The translations under genes were made by a program, and so were the position numbers. This document shows positions 26,568-34,532 of a stretch of DNA of 64,000 nt, in pieces. The stretch is from Proteus vulgaris (lineage in GTDB: Bacteria; Pseudomonadota; Gammaproteobacteria; Enterobacterales; Enterobacteriaceae): assembly GCF_033708015.1 (NCBI RefSeq), contig NZ_CP137920.1:2852001-2916000 (forward strand). The letters are read 5' to 3'. The notes under the pieces were generated by a model. That model did not search any database. It was not told where the DNA came from and saw nothing but the letters and a program-made list of their open reading frames with translations. Each line of letters opens with the position of its first letter. Position 1 is the stretch's first letter.

Positions 26568-27425
26568 ATGGCGCTACCAGAAAGACACTACTACCCATTA
26601 GCTATAGCAGCTAAAAAGTTAAAATGTGATGTAGATGACCTTCTCCATTATGCAGGTATTGGTTTACTAGAATTATGCATTTTAGCACCTAAATCTGAGT
26701 GTTCAGTTGAGGAATTAGAGAATAATGATGAATTAGTAAAAAAATGTTTTTCTCCTTCAATAAATTATATTGATAAAAGTATACCGAATGAAGATAAAAA
26801 GAAAGATGAAGATGAAGATGAAGATGAAGATGAAGATGATTACGACAAAATGATCAGCGTGATATATAAAACAGTTAATACAAAACTATTAACTCGGTAT
26901 GGTCCTAAAAGCAATAAAATAGGTAGAACTACCATTACAGGTCTTCTAGCCATACCTTTTTTTGATGTAAAAAATATAGATTGCTCCGATAAAGATTTCA
27001 TACAGCCAAATTATCTATATTTGCCAAGAACAAAAACAAAGTTCACTATCACAGAAAATATAGAAATAAATAACATTTATTTAAATAATGAGCTTACAAT
27101 ATGTCAGGAGCAATTTTTAATTACAGCAGAAGAATTAACTCTATTAAATAAAGGAGGTGAATTAATTGAGGACAAACGCCCCCTAAAAGCCAAACACGCT
27201 GACAATTCTGAATATTTCAATAAATCTCCTAAAGCTGAATCTAAAAAGTCTGAAAATTTAAAATCAGAATTTATTAAAAATCTATTATTAGTAAAATATG
27301 GCGATAAAGTAGCAGAAAATCCTCGCCCTTTCTTAGAAAATACCCATAGTGCTATCCGGAGAGACTTTGAAGAGAAAGGACTAATCCCGCCAAGTGGGGT
27401 TACAGTAAGTGAATGGTTAAAGTGA
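26568..27425 (+). CDS. Hypothetical island protein with an Asp-Glu repeat
   Basis: Protein of 285 residues from the ATG after GAGGA. The N-terminus (YYPLAIAAKKLKCDVDDLLHYAGIG) looks like a helix-turn-helix of phage-type regulators, and the C-terminus (NTHSAIRRDFEEKGLIPPSG) also looks helical. The two ends are split by a run of alternating Asp and Glu (about residues 80-91) encoded by a GATGAA microsatellite. No family assigned. Confidence 0.6.
   Translation: MALPERHYYPLAIAAKKLKCDVDDLLHYAGIGLLELCILAPKSECSVEELENNDELVKKCFSPSINYIDKSIPNEDKKKDEDEDEDEDEDDYDKMISVIYKTVNTKLLTRYGPKSNKIGRTTITGLLAIPFFDVKNIDCSDKDFIQPNYLYLPRTKTKFTITENIEINNIYLNNELTICQEQFLITAEELTLLNKGGELIEDKRPLKAKHADNSEYFNKSPKAESKKSENLKSEFIKNLLLVKYGDKVAENPRPFLENTHSAIRRDFEEKGLIPPSGVTVSEWLK
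26805..26840 (+). repeat. GATGAA hexamer microsatellite
   Basis: Five copies of GATGAA followed by GATGAT lie inside the hypothetical gene and encode alternating Asp-Glu. Changes in copy number would keep the reading frame. Confidence 0.9.
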
Positions 27426-27643
27426 CCTTTTAGCAAACTTAAAATCTACCTATGCAAAAATGATGATATTTTAATCAATATGATAGTATGCTAAAAACGA
27501 GAAATAGGCATTTTGTCGCCATCGTTATAACCTGGATGGCAGAGAGTATCGACGGATGGCTGTAAAAACGACTCAACTATCCTCACTCCAAACGCCTTAC
27601 TAATGTATTTTAAGTTCATTATTTTGATAATTGGAAACTATTA

Positions 27644-28681
27644 ATGGCAAACGAGAAAGTATTACCCACACTAGATGCAGAAAAATTACGTGAAAACGCT
27701 CTGCTCTCTATACAACTTGGTATAGAGGATTTTGAGCTATCCCAGCGAAAAATTGAAGATGGTGGAAATCCAGCACGAGCATTGTCTTCTGTAAGAAATC
27801 TGTTTGCAGGAATGCTTCTCTTGTTCAAATACAAAATCGCAACATCTGTTGATGAACCGGAGGATGCCTATACCCTGATATATAATCCACCGAGAATACT
27901 TCCTCGATCTGATGGTAATGGTGGTGTTGAATGGACTCCAGATGGCAATTTTAGATCTACTACAATTGATACAGAAGCAATCAGGCATAGATTCAAGGGT
28001 TTTGATATTGAGGTGGATTGGAAAGCAATCAAGCAACTTCAGGATTGCAGAAATGATCTTGAACATTTGCATCCAGAAAATACTTTGGGTGAAATTGCTG
28101 GATTTGTTGCAGATCTTTTCCCTGTGCTTAGTGACTTCATTACACAGCAACTTGGAGAAGCACCACTCCCATTACTAGGTAGTTCTTGGGAAATTATGCT
28201 TAAACATAACTCTCTTTACGAGGCTAAACGCAAAGAATGCAATGTGTCATGGTCTTCTGCCGATATTCCTAAACATATGGAACGTTTCCTACCAGAATGC
28301 AAATGCAACATGTGCCATTCAGATTTACTTGCTGCTTCAAACGATAGTCTTGACGGTGGGTACAGTGTCGAAAGCAACGAGGACGAATTTAAATATAGAT
28401 GTCTTGCCTGCGGGTATACAGACCTTATCACACCATTACTCATGCAAGCACTCTATGATGAAGACGATTATGACTGGCGAAGTGGTCAGGACTCGAATAT
28501 TGAGAGTTGCTTCCAATGTGGACACGACACATTTTTAATCGCAGAACAAGTATGCGTTTGGTGCGATGCGACTTTAGACTATGAAGAATGTAGTATCTGT
28601 GGTGAGCATTTGAAACAAGACGATCAAGATAATAGTGGTTTATGCAGTTATCATTATCATCTTCATACAAAAGATGACTAA
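27644..28681 (+). CDS. HEPN-motif protein with multiple zinc-ribbon cysteines
   Basis: Protein of 345 residues. The helical N-terminal half contains R136-N-D-L-E-H141 (QDCRNDLEHLHPE), which fits the Rx4-6H signature of HEPN RNases. The C-terminal half has CxxC/H pairs at C221/C224, C253/C256, C289/C292, C304/C307 and C316/C319, suggesting at least two zinc ribbons. HEPN proteins in islands are often abortive-infection effectors; that function is inferred. It stands alone as a single gene near the right end of the island. Confidence 0.65.
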   Translation: MANEKVLPTLDAEKLRENALLSIQLGIEDFELSQRKIEDGGNPARALSSVRNLFAGMLLLFKYKIATSVDEPEDAYTLIYNPPRILPRSDGNGGVEWTPDGNFRSTTIDTEAIRHRFKGFDIEVDWKAIKQLQDCRNDLEHLHPENTLGEIAGFVADLFPVLSDFITQQLGEAPLPLLGSSWEIMLKHNSLYEAKRKECNVSWSSADIPKHMERFLPECKCNMCHSDLLAASNDSLDGGYSVESNEDEFKYRCLACGYTDLITPLLMQALYDEDDYDWRSGQDSNIESCFQCGHDTFLIAEQVCVWCDATLDYEECSICGEHLKQDDQDNSGLCSYHYHLHTKDD

Positions 28682-28903
28682 GCCGTAACAGAAACTTACT
28701 TTATATGTATTACCCACGACTTGATGTCACAATGCCTACTATAAGACACGATGAAACCTGACTGTTCTGTCATAATCAGGTGTAATCGGCCTCTTAACTT
28801 TCTCCCAATGCCAGAGTCCAGCTAAACCAAACTAATACTCTAGCCCATGTTTCTGTACCAGAATAAGCTGTAATTACGTCTCAAATGAATCAAAAATCCT
28901 AGG

Positions 28904-29629
28904 TCATTCTTTCTTCCAATACACTGTTGGATCGATAGCAAATGGATTAGGTTTTAATCTGACCATTTTTCGCCCATCGGTATTATCGAACCATTTATTC
29001 AATCCAGCAATTTGAGACGGAGTCAATGCTAGTTTCTCATGAAGATAACTCCGCAGACTTTCAACATAGCTTAAATCTTTTTCCTGATTATCTTGAATAA
29101 ATTGATTGATCCAAAATTCGCATGCATAAAGAGCCTGCAAATTTTTAAGCGAATATTCTGGAAAAGAGTTACTGCCTATTAATTTTTGCAGAAAAATAAA
29201 ATCGCTATCTGTTAAGCTAGCCAATTGGTATCGCTTATAAATAGCATCGAGTTTACTGTATTTAATTTTAGGGATACTTTGAAGTTTTTTAACACGCAAT
29301 AACAGATATGCGATGGCGTTTTGTTTGCCACGTTCATCTATTGTAGAAGCAGCTCTCACTCTCCCGTCGTTACCTTTAAGCCGAGAACTTGATGCTGCCC
29401 CATCATCTTCACTGTCAGGTTCTAAACATCCCTTCGTCAGATCAGGAACTTTTTCCTCTGGATTACTAACATAATCAGGATTGCGCGCGCAATTAGGACC
29501 AGAGAACCCTTCGTTACCTTCATTATCAACAACGACATATCCCTTACCTGATGTGATATAGTGCGTCTTGCTACCGAAAACACAAGCACAACGCTCAGTG
29601 AAATCAATACGAACAACTTTCCATAGCAT
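28904..29629 (-). CDS. Hypothetical island protein, 241 aa
   Basis: Protein of 241 residues, unrecognised. GGGAG lies seven bases before the ATG, supporting translation. The N-terminus is cysteine-bearing (CACVFGSKTHYITSGKGY, then GPNCARNP), a Ser/Glu-rich linker follows (about 75-95), and the C-terminal 130 residues are helical (LQKLIGSNSFPEYSLKNLQAL, LTPSQIAGLNKWF). It is read convergently with the HEPN gene. It may be the last intact gene before attR. Confidence 0.5.
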   Translation of the reverse strand: MLWKVVRIDFTERCACVFGSKTHYITSGKGYVVVDNEGNEGFSGPNCARNPDYVSNPEEKVPDLTKGCLEPDSEDDGAASSSRLKGNDGRVRAASTIDERGKQNAIAYLLLRVKKLQSIPKIKYSKLDAIYKRYQLASLTDSDFIFLQKLIGSNSFPEYSLKNLQALYACEFWINQFIQDNQEKDLSYVESLRSYLHEKLALTPSQIAGLNKWFDNTDGRKMVRLKPNPFAIDPTVYWKKE

Positions 29630-30021
29630 AGAGCTGCTCCCATGGTAATAGAATTCTTGCCTTAGATATATTCAACCTACATTGCTATAAACAAATAATT
29701 AATAGAATGATACCTAAAACCTTGAAGAACCCAGACCTGCGGCGACTGACGAGGTTCAGCCAGAAGCTATATTTAGAGCGAACCAAAATGTAATTCAAGG
29801 TTTCTTCTATTATAATTATAATACCACTATCATTGTAGAATATGGTTTCATAAACAAAATTCAAAGCAATATCAATACACATTAACTAAATTCATCATAC
29901 ATTTCTTGCATGCTTTTTTAAACAATCATATTGATGATTTTGAGTTATAGTTATACGTTTAGTTATACAAATAAAGTTGAACTTAAAATTAACAATTAAT
30001 ATCAATAAATTAAAAATTAAA
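29630..30021. other. Right end of the island, no supported gene
   Basis: About 390 AT-rich bases between the 241-aa gene and attR. A 65-codon minus-strand ORF (29685-29882) has no ribosome-binding site or recognisable content. I see nothing else. Confidence 0.4.
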
Positions 30022-30045
30022 TTCAACTTACGCCAGCCACCAAAT
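30022..30045 (+). other. attR-like copy of the ssrA 3' end
   Basis: TTCAACTTACGCCAGC-CACCAAAT matches the ssrA end at 15594-15619 except for two substitutions and a two-base gap. With the integrase at the other end it delimits an island of about 14.4 kb. Confidence 0.65.
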
Positions 30046-30074
30046 TATCTTCTAAGGACGTCCAAAGAAGACTG

Positions 30075-30112
30075 AAAAGCCCGCTAACTCAATGAGTTGC
30101 GGGCTTTTTTAT
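30075..30112 (+). terminator. Intrinsic terminator after attR, probably the displaced ssrA terminator
   Basis: AAGCCCGC-ACTC pairs with GAGT-GCGGGCTT followed by six T. In E. coli a similar GCCCGC...GCGGGC terminator follows ssrA directly. Here it lies 30 bases beyond attR, so it is probably the native tmRNA terminator pushed away by the island. The hairpin is seen; its origin is inferred. Confidence 0.7.
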
Positions 30113-30134
30113 GTCCTGCGCAGTCTGATGTCAC

Positions 30135-30285
30135 CTAATTAAATCCAGTCATCTTAGGCACCTTGATAGGCACCTCGTTAACCTTTATCGTTTTTGAGGC
30201 GCCTAAATCAAAAATAGCAAGACAAACCAAACCGTTATCAGTAAAAGAGAACGACGTGGCAAAGCTAAAACAGTAGTTGTAAGAT
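30135..30285 (-). pseudogene. C-terminal gene remnant (minus strand)
   Basis: About 50 codons read as plausible protein (SYNYCFSFATSFSFTDNG, then VCLAIFDLGASKTIKVNEVPIKV) up to a stop at 30135. Coding-like sequence stops near 30285, where a different remnant begins on the other strand. A longer minus-strand frame to 30371 simply runs through the opposite remnant. Family not recognised. Confidence 0.4.
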
Positions 30286-30286
30286 C

Positions 30287-30613
30287 GTGGGCTCAACCAA
30301 GCATTATGTTGCTGTACTGAATCATAAATCCGCATCAGGTTGCGCATTTGGTGATTTTTATATCGTGGCAAGAACTGGCGGAAACTGGCAACAACGCGAT
30401 ACGGGCACTTGTAGCCCGAATGCCTACGTTCAAAAAGGAACCATTAATAATGGTCAGTACTCTTCGGTCGATATTGGTGTTGGCGGGACGATTGTAGCCC
30501 GTTACCCCATTGGGTATTGGAGTATGCAAAAAGAGTTCTCAGGCAAGAACCGACCACGCTGGAAAGAAAAAGACCGTACTAAAGGTGGGTTGCAACCAAT
30601 CAACAATAAATAA
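30287..30613 (+). pseudogene. C-terminal gene remnant (plus strand)
   Basis: About 108 codons look like real protein (GCAFGDFYIVARTGGNWQQR, GVGGTIVARYPIGYW, then a basic end). There is no ribosome-binding site or signal peptide at the front, so this is likely a 5'-truncated gene. It starts within two bases of the opposite-strand remnant, marking a rearrangement point. It is followed 60 bases later by another broken gene. Confidence 0.45.
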
Positions 30614-30673
30614 TATTCTCGCTGCCATCAATGGCGGTAGCGAGAACGATAAAAGGTAACTGAAGATAACGTA

Positions 30674-31140
30674 ATGAATAAGATAAAAAGCCTATTTGCG
30701 ATAGGGCTATTGGTAGTGAGCACATTTAGCTTGGCTGAAGAGCAACAGTGTTATGCAAGTATCACACATACGAGCTCAAATTTTATTAACCAAGGTTACT
30801 GTAGCTACTCTTTACCCTCGATAATGGCGGTAACCATATGGTTCTAGACCACGCGGAGTTTGGTGCGCTTGAGATAACCTTGAGAATGAAAGATGGGCAA
30901 GGAAAAGCATTAGTGGATACGGTACTGGAAGTGGAACCTTTTGGCGACTCTAGTGCCACTTTTGCTAGATTGGAAATACCTTGTAAAGATGTTGCTGAGT
31001 TTGAAGTGGTTAAAGCGGTGGAAGATCAAAACGGGCGTAAGGTTGAGTTACCGCTATCGATTTTTCAGGCTAATAATCCAGAGCTGGCGAAAAATAATTT
31101 TTTAGTTATTCACCAAAGAGACGTGTGGCAGATTAAATGA
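30674..31140 (+). pseudogene. Frameshifted small secreted protein gene (possibly IrmA-like)
   Basis: An ATG with a good signal peptide (MNKIKSLFAIGLLVVSTFSLA) begins a frame that continues CYASITHTSSNFINQGYCSYS and then stops. The following 100 codons (FTLDNGGNHMVLDHAEFGAL to VWQIK) are open in the -1 frame. A single missing base near 30811 joins the two into one protein of about 155 residues. The sequence resembles small secreted IrmA-family proteins; this is a tentative memory-based match. Confidence 0.55.
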
Positions 31141-31525
31141 TCTCCCATTTTTTTGATTAGTCGGCTTTGAGCAGGATGCGGACCTTATCATGTTTATCTA
31201 TCGTGACGAGGTCTACATCAAGAACAGTGAGCACAAAGGAGGGGACAGAAATCATTCTGGATAAGTAGCGAAATGGACCTATCGGATTCGATGCACCAGC
31301 CCTTCAATGCTCAGCGGTCACGACTTGATAACTACAGTGACCTCAATCCGAAGAATATTAACTCTGTTAGCCAGGTTGCCCAGGCTTACTCAATTTCCTC
31401 TCTCAGATTGCTCTCATTACTTACTCTATATATTCCATCTAAAAACTTAAATATAATGGCATTTCAAATTTGAAATGCCATTATATTTAAGTTTTTACTA
31501 TTTTCAGAATTAATAAAGGAATGTC
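31141..31525. other. Intergenic stretch with a long palindrome
   Basis: About 385 bases. A 66-codon ORF (31273-31473) has no ribosome-binding site and runs into the palindrome, so I do not accept it. The notable content is the 58-base perfect palindrome at 31440-31497, just upstream of the hydrolase gene. Confidence 0.5.
31440..31497. repeat. 58-bp perfect palindrome (29-bp arms, no loop)
   Basis: The left arm TAAAAACTTAAATATAATGG plus CATTTCAAA is mirrored exactly by TTTGAAATG plus CCATTATATTTAAGTTTTTA. There is no mismatch and no spacer. It ends 28 bases before the start of the hydrolase-YaaW gene. It may be a bidirectional terminator, a cruciform or a protein-binding site. Confidence 0.95.
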
Positions 31526-32881
31526 ATGAAAGAGGATATTTTTTTTGAGCGTTGTGGTAATGGGCAAGGGAATACCTTGAATATTTTTATTCATGGTTAC
31601 TCTGCCGCTTCAACTGAAAGTGATAGAGATAAGCTAAAAAACCATGTGGCTAAAGTAAATACAAGTGATTCTAATATCTTCGCATTTTGGCCTAGCGGTT
31701 CGATATTGAATAATTTCTCTGTCGCAGACCTTTTAGGGGTTGCCTTAAAACCAAACCCCTATCTTTTAGCCGTGAGTGCTATATCATCTCAAATTGGTGG
31801 ATTTAAAGCGATCGAACAAAGTATCAATAACTTGAAATATAAATTTTACGTTTTATTAGTTCGTTTTTTAAAAATAAATAGCAATAAATATGAGGCTATA
31901 AATATATATTCTCATTCTCTTGGTGCTAGGTTAATCATTGAGTCTATTTTAGCAATGAGTGATGAATTTAAAAGTATAAATATAAATAATTTAATATTCA
32001 TGGCAGGTGCAAGAAATCTAAGTAATGTTGAATGCAAAAAATTACTAACCGTGATATCTGGGAATATATACAATATCCACTCAGATGCCGATCTTGTTTT
32101 AAAAATCAAGCCCGACTTTGAAAAATGCATAGGCGCGCATCCGATTGTGATTGATGAGGAACTAAAAGGAAGAATTATGAACAGACCGTTTCACTTGCTA
32201 GGTCATCTTGATTATTGGGATAATGTTCATAAAATAATTAATCATTTGGATTTTAATAACAACTCAAGAAAAGAAGTCATGGTTGTCAATAATAATAAAC
32301 CCATTGAGTTCTGCTTGAAAGATGAATCTCTCTATAACGTAATATATTACTCATCAAACAAGGAAAGAGAGGTAATAGCTAAATTATTAAATAAAAGAAA
32401 TAGTGCCTTTTCGAATAAAGAGCTTGAAACCCAGGCTTTAACAAATGAAATACAGTTGATGGGCGGAGATTCCATCGTAAACAAACTAAGAGGGAATGGT
32501 GTTAAATACAATGAAATATTGCGAGACATTTCTGATGAAATTGGAATAAAAAATATAAAAGAAAAAGCAGATTTCGAAATAGAAAGTATGATACTTGATG
32601 TAATGATGAATGATTTTAAAAAGGAAATATTAACAAACGGCATTAATAAGGATAAGTGTGAGGCAATTGTTAATGCTATTGATACTTATTTGATTGGTAG
32701 TGACAATGATTTTATCGATGTGAACGTTTTCAATGATATTTATGATGTAACAGATAGGTTTAGAACTATCCATTTTACTGGGCCTGCAACCCAAGTGTTG
32801 ATTCCAATAGTTATTTTAATAAAGATCCTCAGAGACCGCATTATTAAAAATAATGACTCTTTGATTAATTTTGTAGGATAA
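31526..32881 (+). CDS. Alpha/beta-hydrolase fused to a YaaW-like domain
   Basis: Protein of 451 residues. The N-terminal half is an alpha/beta hydrolase: IFIHGYSA (oxyanion His-Gly, 21-27), nucleophile elbow S129-H-S131-L-G133, acidic residues near HSDADLV (185-191) and H227 (LLGHLDYW). Residues 270-451 resemble E. coli YaaW: GGDSIVNKLRGNGVKYNEIL (313-331) and a hydrophobic end (TQVLIPIVILIKIL). AAAGGAATG precedes the ATG. It is intact amid gene debris, suggesting selection. Substrate unknown; a lipase-type effector is possible. Confidence 0.7.
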   Translation: MKEDIFFERCGNGQGNTLNIFIHGYSAASTESDRDKLKNHVAKVNTSDSNIFAFWPSGSILNNFSVADLLGVALKPNPYLLAVSAISSQIGGFKAIEQSINNLKYKFYVLLVRFLKINSNKYEAINIYSHSLGARLIIESILAMSDEFKSININNLIFMAGARNLSNVECKKLLTVISGNIYNIHSDADLVLKIKPDFEKCIGAHPIVIDEELKGRIMNRPFHLLGHLDYWDNVHKIINHLDFNNNSRKEVMVVNNNKPIEFCLKDESLYNVIYYSSNKEREVIAKLLNKRNSAFSNKELETQALTNEIQLMGGDSIVNKLRGNGVKYNEILRDISDEIGIKNIKEKADFEIESMILDVMMNDFKKEILTNGINKDKCEAIVNAIDTYLIGSDNDFIDVNVFNDIYDVTDRFRTIHFTGPATQVLIPIVILIKILRDRIIKNNDSLINFVG

Positions 32882-33124
32882 TTTACTGAGATATTTGAAG
32901 TGTAACAACTGCTGACCAGTCAAGCTCATAAGAAAATCACCTGTAAATGAGGTCAGCTAAGCATAATACGTGCATAAGGGGGGGACTCCCCCCCAGAGCA
33001 AGCAACATAACAAGCATGAAGAACTGTGCAAGTGACCTTCAATGGTTACAGTTTGTCTATTGTTCTGTACCACAATACAACTAATACTAAAACCCAGCCG
33101 CCAGAGAAACTTCCCAACAGCAGC
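32882..33124. other. Gene-free stretch with a G7/C7 hairpin
   Basis: About 240 bases without a supported gene. The one striking element is seven G, ACT, seven C at 32978-32994. The rest shows no ORF or clear promoter. Confidence 0.5.
32978..32994. repeat. G7-ACT-C7 hairpin
   Basis: A run of seven G and a run of seven C separated by three bases, which is exceptional in this AT-rich sequence. There is no T-tract after it, so it is not a typical intrinsic terminator. Confidence 0.9.
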
Positions 33125-33420
33125 CTAAATATTACTGCTTGCTATTTCTAGCAAGTTTGCCACAGATGAAGGTACTGGGCTATGAATGAGGTTTTTAGCA
33201 AATGCTAATTCATTTAATGTTTTCTTTGACCCCGTCACGAAAGATATTTCATTTATCATGCTCAATATTTCCGGTAAAAACAGCCTATCTATAAATTGAA
33301 TTGGAATAATATTCTTTACTGAGACCGTAATTTTATCTGTTCAATAGCCCAGTGTCCTGCAAAATCATTATTAAGACCGACAAAGCTTCCATTAATAGCA
33401 TTAGCTATGCCACGAGATTC
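33125..33420 (-). pseudogene. Frameshifted C-terminal remnant (minus strand)
   Basis: Two adjacent minus-strand frames read as one protein broken by a single-base deletion near 33335. First comes ESRGIANAINGSFVGLNND plus FAGHWAIEQ, then in the next frame TDKITVSVKNIIPIQFIDRL plus LFLPEILSMINEISF, ending SSVANLLEIASSNI. The 5' part is missing. Family not recognised. It abuts a plus-strand remnant near 33420. Confidence 0.5.
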
Positions 33421-33668
33421 AATTTACGCGCCATGCCCCGCCTCATACATACATTCAGTTTGACTCCTACGATACAGATGAGATGTGGGGAGATCTGCAA
33501 GAAAATAATAGGCGAACATCTATTGTTGAACTATCAGCACGAGGAAGCACAATTGACAAAATAATAGAATCCAACCCATCCATTACAGTATTAGATATAA
33601 TAAAAGAATTAAATTCCAGATCTAAACGGATGTCAGAAATGGCTAATTTATTGAAAAAAACAGAGTAG
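33421..33668 (+). pseudogene. C-terminal gene remnant (plus strand)
   Basis: About 75 codons of protein-like sequence (YIQFDSYDTDEMWGDLQENN, RRTSIVELSARGSTIDKI, then NSRSKRMSEMANLLKKTE) lead to a stop at 33668. No start with a ribosome-binding site exists. It could be the 3' end of a larger gene such as a polymorphic toxin, but no domain is identifiable. It is convergent with the 137-aa gene that follows. Confidence 0.45.
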
Positions 33669-33751
33669 TGCCGATACTCGATGAAACAGACCGAGTTATA
33701 TAATCAATCAGCTATCAATTTCTGGTATCTTACTCGTGTCCTAATTTTATA

Positions 33752-34165
33752 TCACTTAAAAACCCCAGAACTTAAATCAATAAAATGCTCTAATGATAAT
33801 TTACCTTCAAACTGTTCCCCATATTCCCGATTCATTGTTTGTATATCTAATTTGAAAGATATATTCCTAAATTTACCTGATTTATTTATGGGAATTAATT
33901 TATTATCTAAAAAAAACTTAATAACTTTTTTATGCCCTTCAACATCATCAATATTTAAGTAAAAACACGCTACTCCAGATCCAGCGTTATTCGTATATTT
34001 ACAATGATCTACCACACTATTTAAAATTGCTTTTTGACATATTTTATTTGTAAATTCCACATCATAAAAAAAATACATCCATTTGCCAATTTTTTCGCTA
34101 TTTTTGTTATTACTGTCATTATCAGATGAAAAATAAACCCAAAAATCATTTTCTTTAATTTTCAT
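33752..34165 (-). CDS. Hypothetical protein, 137 aa
   Basis: Protein of 137 residues with AGGTG shortly before the ATG. It starts KIKENDFWVYFSSDNDS and contains GKWMYFFYDVEFTNKICQ, which looks like an alpha+beta fold typical of small immunity-type proteins, but I do not recognise the family. There is no signal peptide or membrane segment. Next to it on the other strand is a truncated gene end, so an orphan immunity gene is one possibility. Confidence 0.5.
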   Translation of the reverse strand: MKIKENDFWVYFSSDNDSNNKNSEKIGKWMYFFYDVEFTNKICQKAILNSVVDHCKYTNNAGSGVACFYLNIDDVEGHKKVIKFFLDNKLIPINKSGKFRNISFKLDIQTMNREYGEQFEGKLSLEHFIDLSSGVFK

Positions 34166-34532
34166 AAAACACCTAATTTAACGATGGTAAAATTTTAGTG
34201 TAGTACTACTTTATTATATTAACGTTCCTCTTTCACTTTCTGTGCCTCCTTTCTCACATTTTCACCTTATAGATCGAACCTTCTGACATCTGTACATAGG
34301 CAGAAATAAATCTACTAGTTGGAATATCAATGGGATCTCCATCGTTGAAACTCTCAATCTCATTACTCGCAACCTACGGGGTAAAAGGAGAGAATCGATA
34401 ATCAAAAATGTAAGTAGATAATGATTTTTTCTTATTACCTTTACTGTATGACTTGACTTGAATTGATATTCCATAAAATCCATATACCGACTGAAAAACT
34501 TTTTGTAATATATTCGTCCATGAATTTTATAT
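34166..34532. other. Gene-free stretch at the end of the accessory zone
   Basis: About 370 bases between the 137-aa gene and the PhzF-like gene. A 73-codon minus-strand ORF (34262-34483) has no ribosome-binding site and low-complexity content, so it is not accepted. I find no ssrA-like repeat here. Confidence 0.4.

Noticed and set aside
29685..29882. 65-codon minus-strand ORF near the island end
   Set aside because: No Shine-Dalgarno, hydrophobic low-complexity content and an unfavourable position beside attR.
31273..31473. 66-codon plus-strand ORF
   Set aside because: It runs into the long palindrome and lacks a ribosome-binding site.
32978..32994. Poly-G tract as a phase-variation switch
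   Set aside because: It is not inside or just upstream of any reading frame, so no frame or promoter spacing would change.
33410..33445. Possible third ssrA-like att copy (TTCAATTTACGCGCC...)
   Set aside because: Only short scattered matches to the ssrA 3' end; not convincing as an attachment site.
34262..34483. 73-codon minus-strand ORF
   Set aside because: No ribosome-binding site, odd composition and no resemblance to any family; it probably opens by chance.
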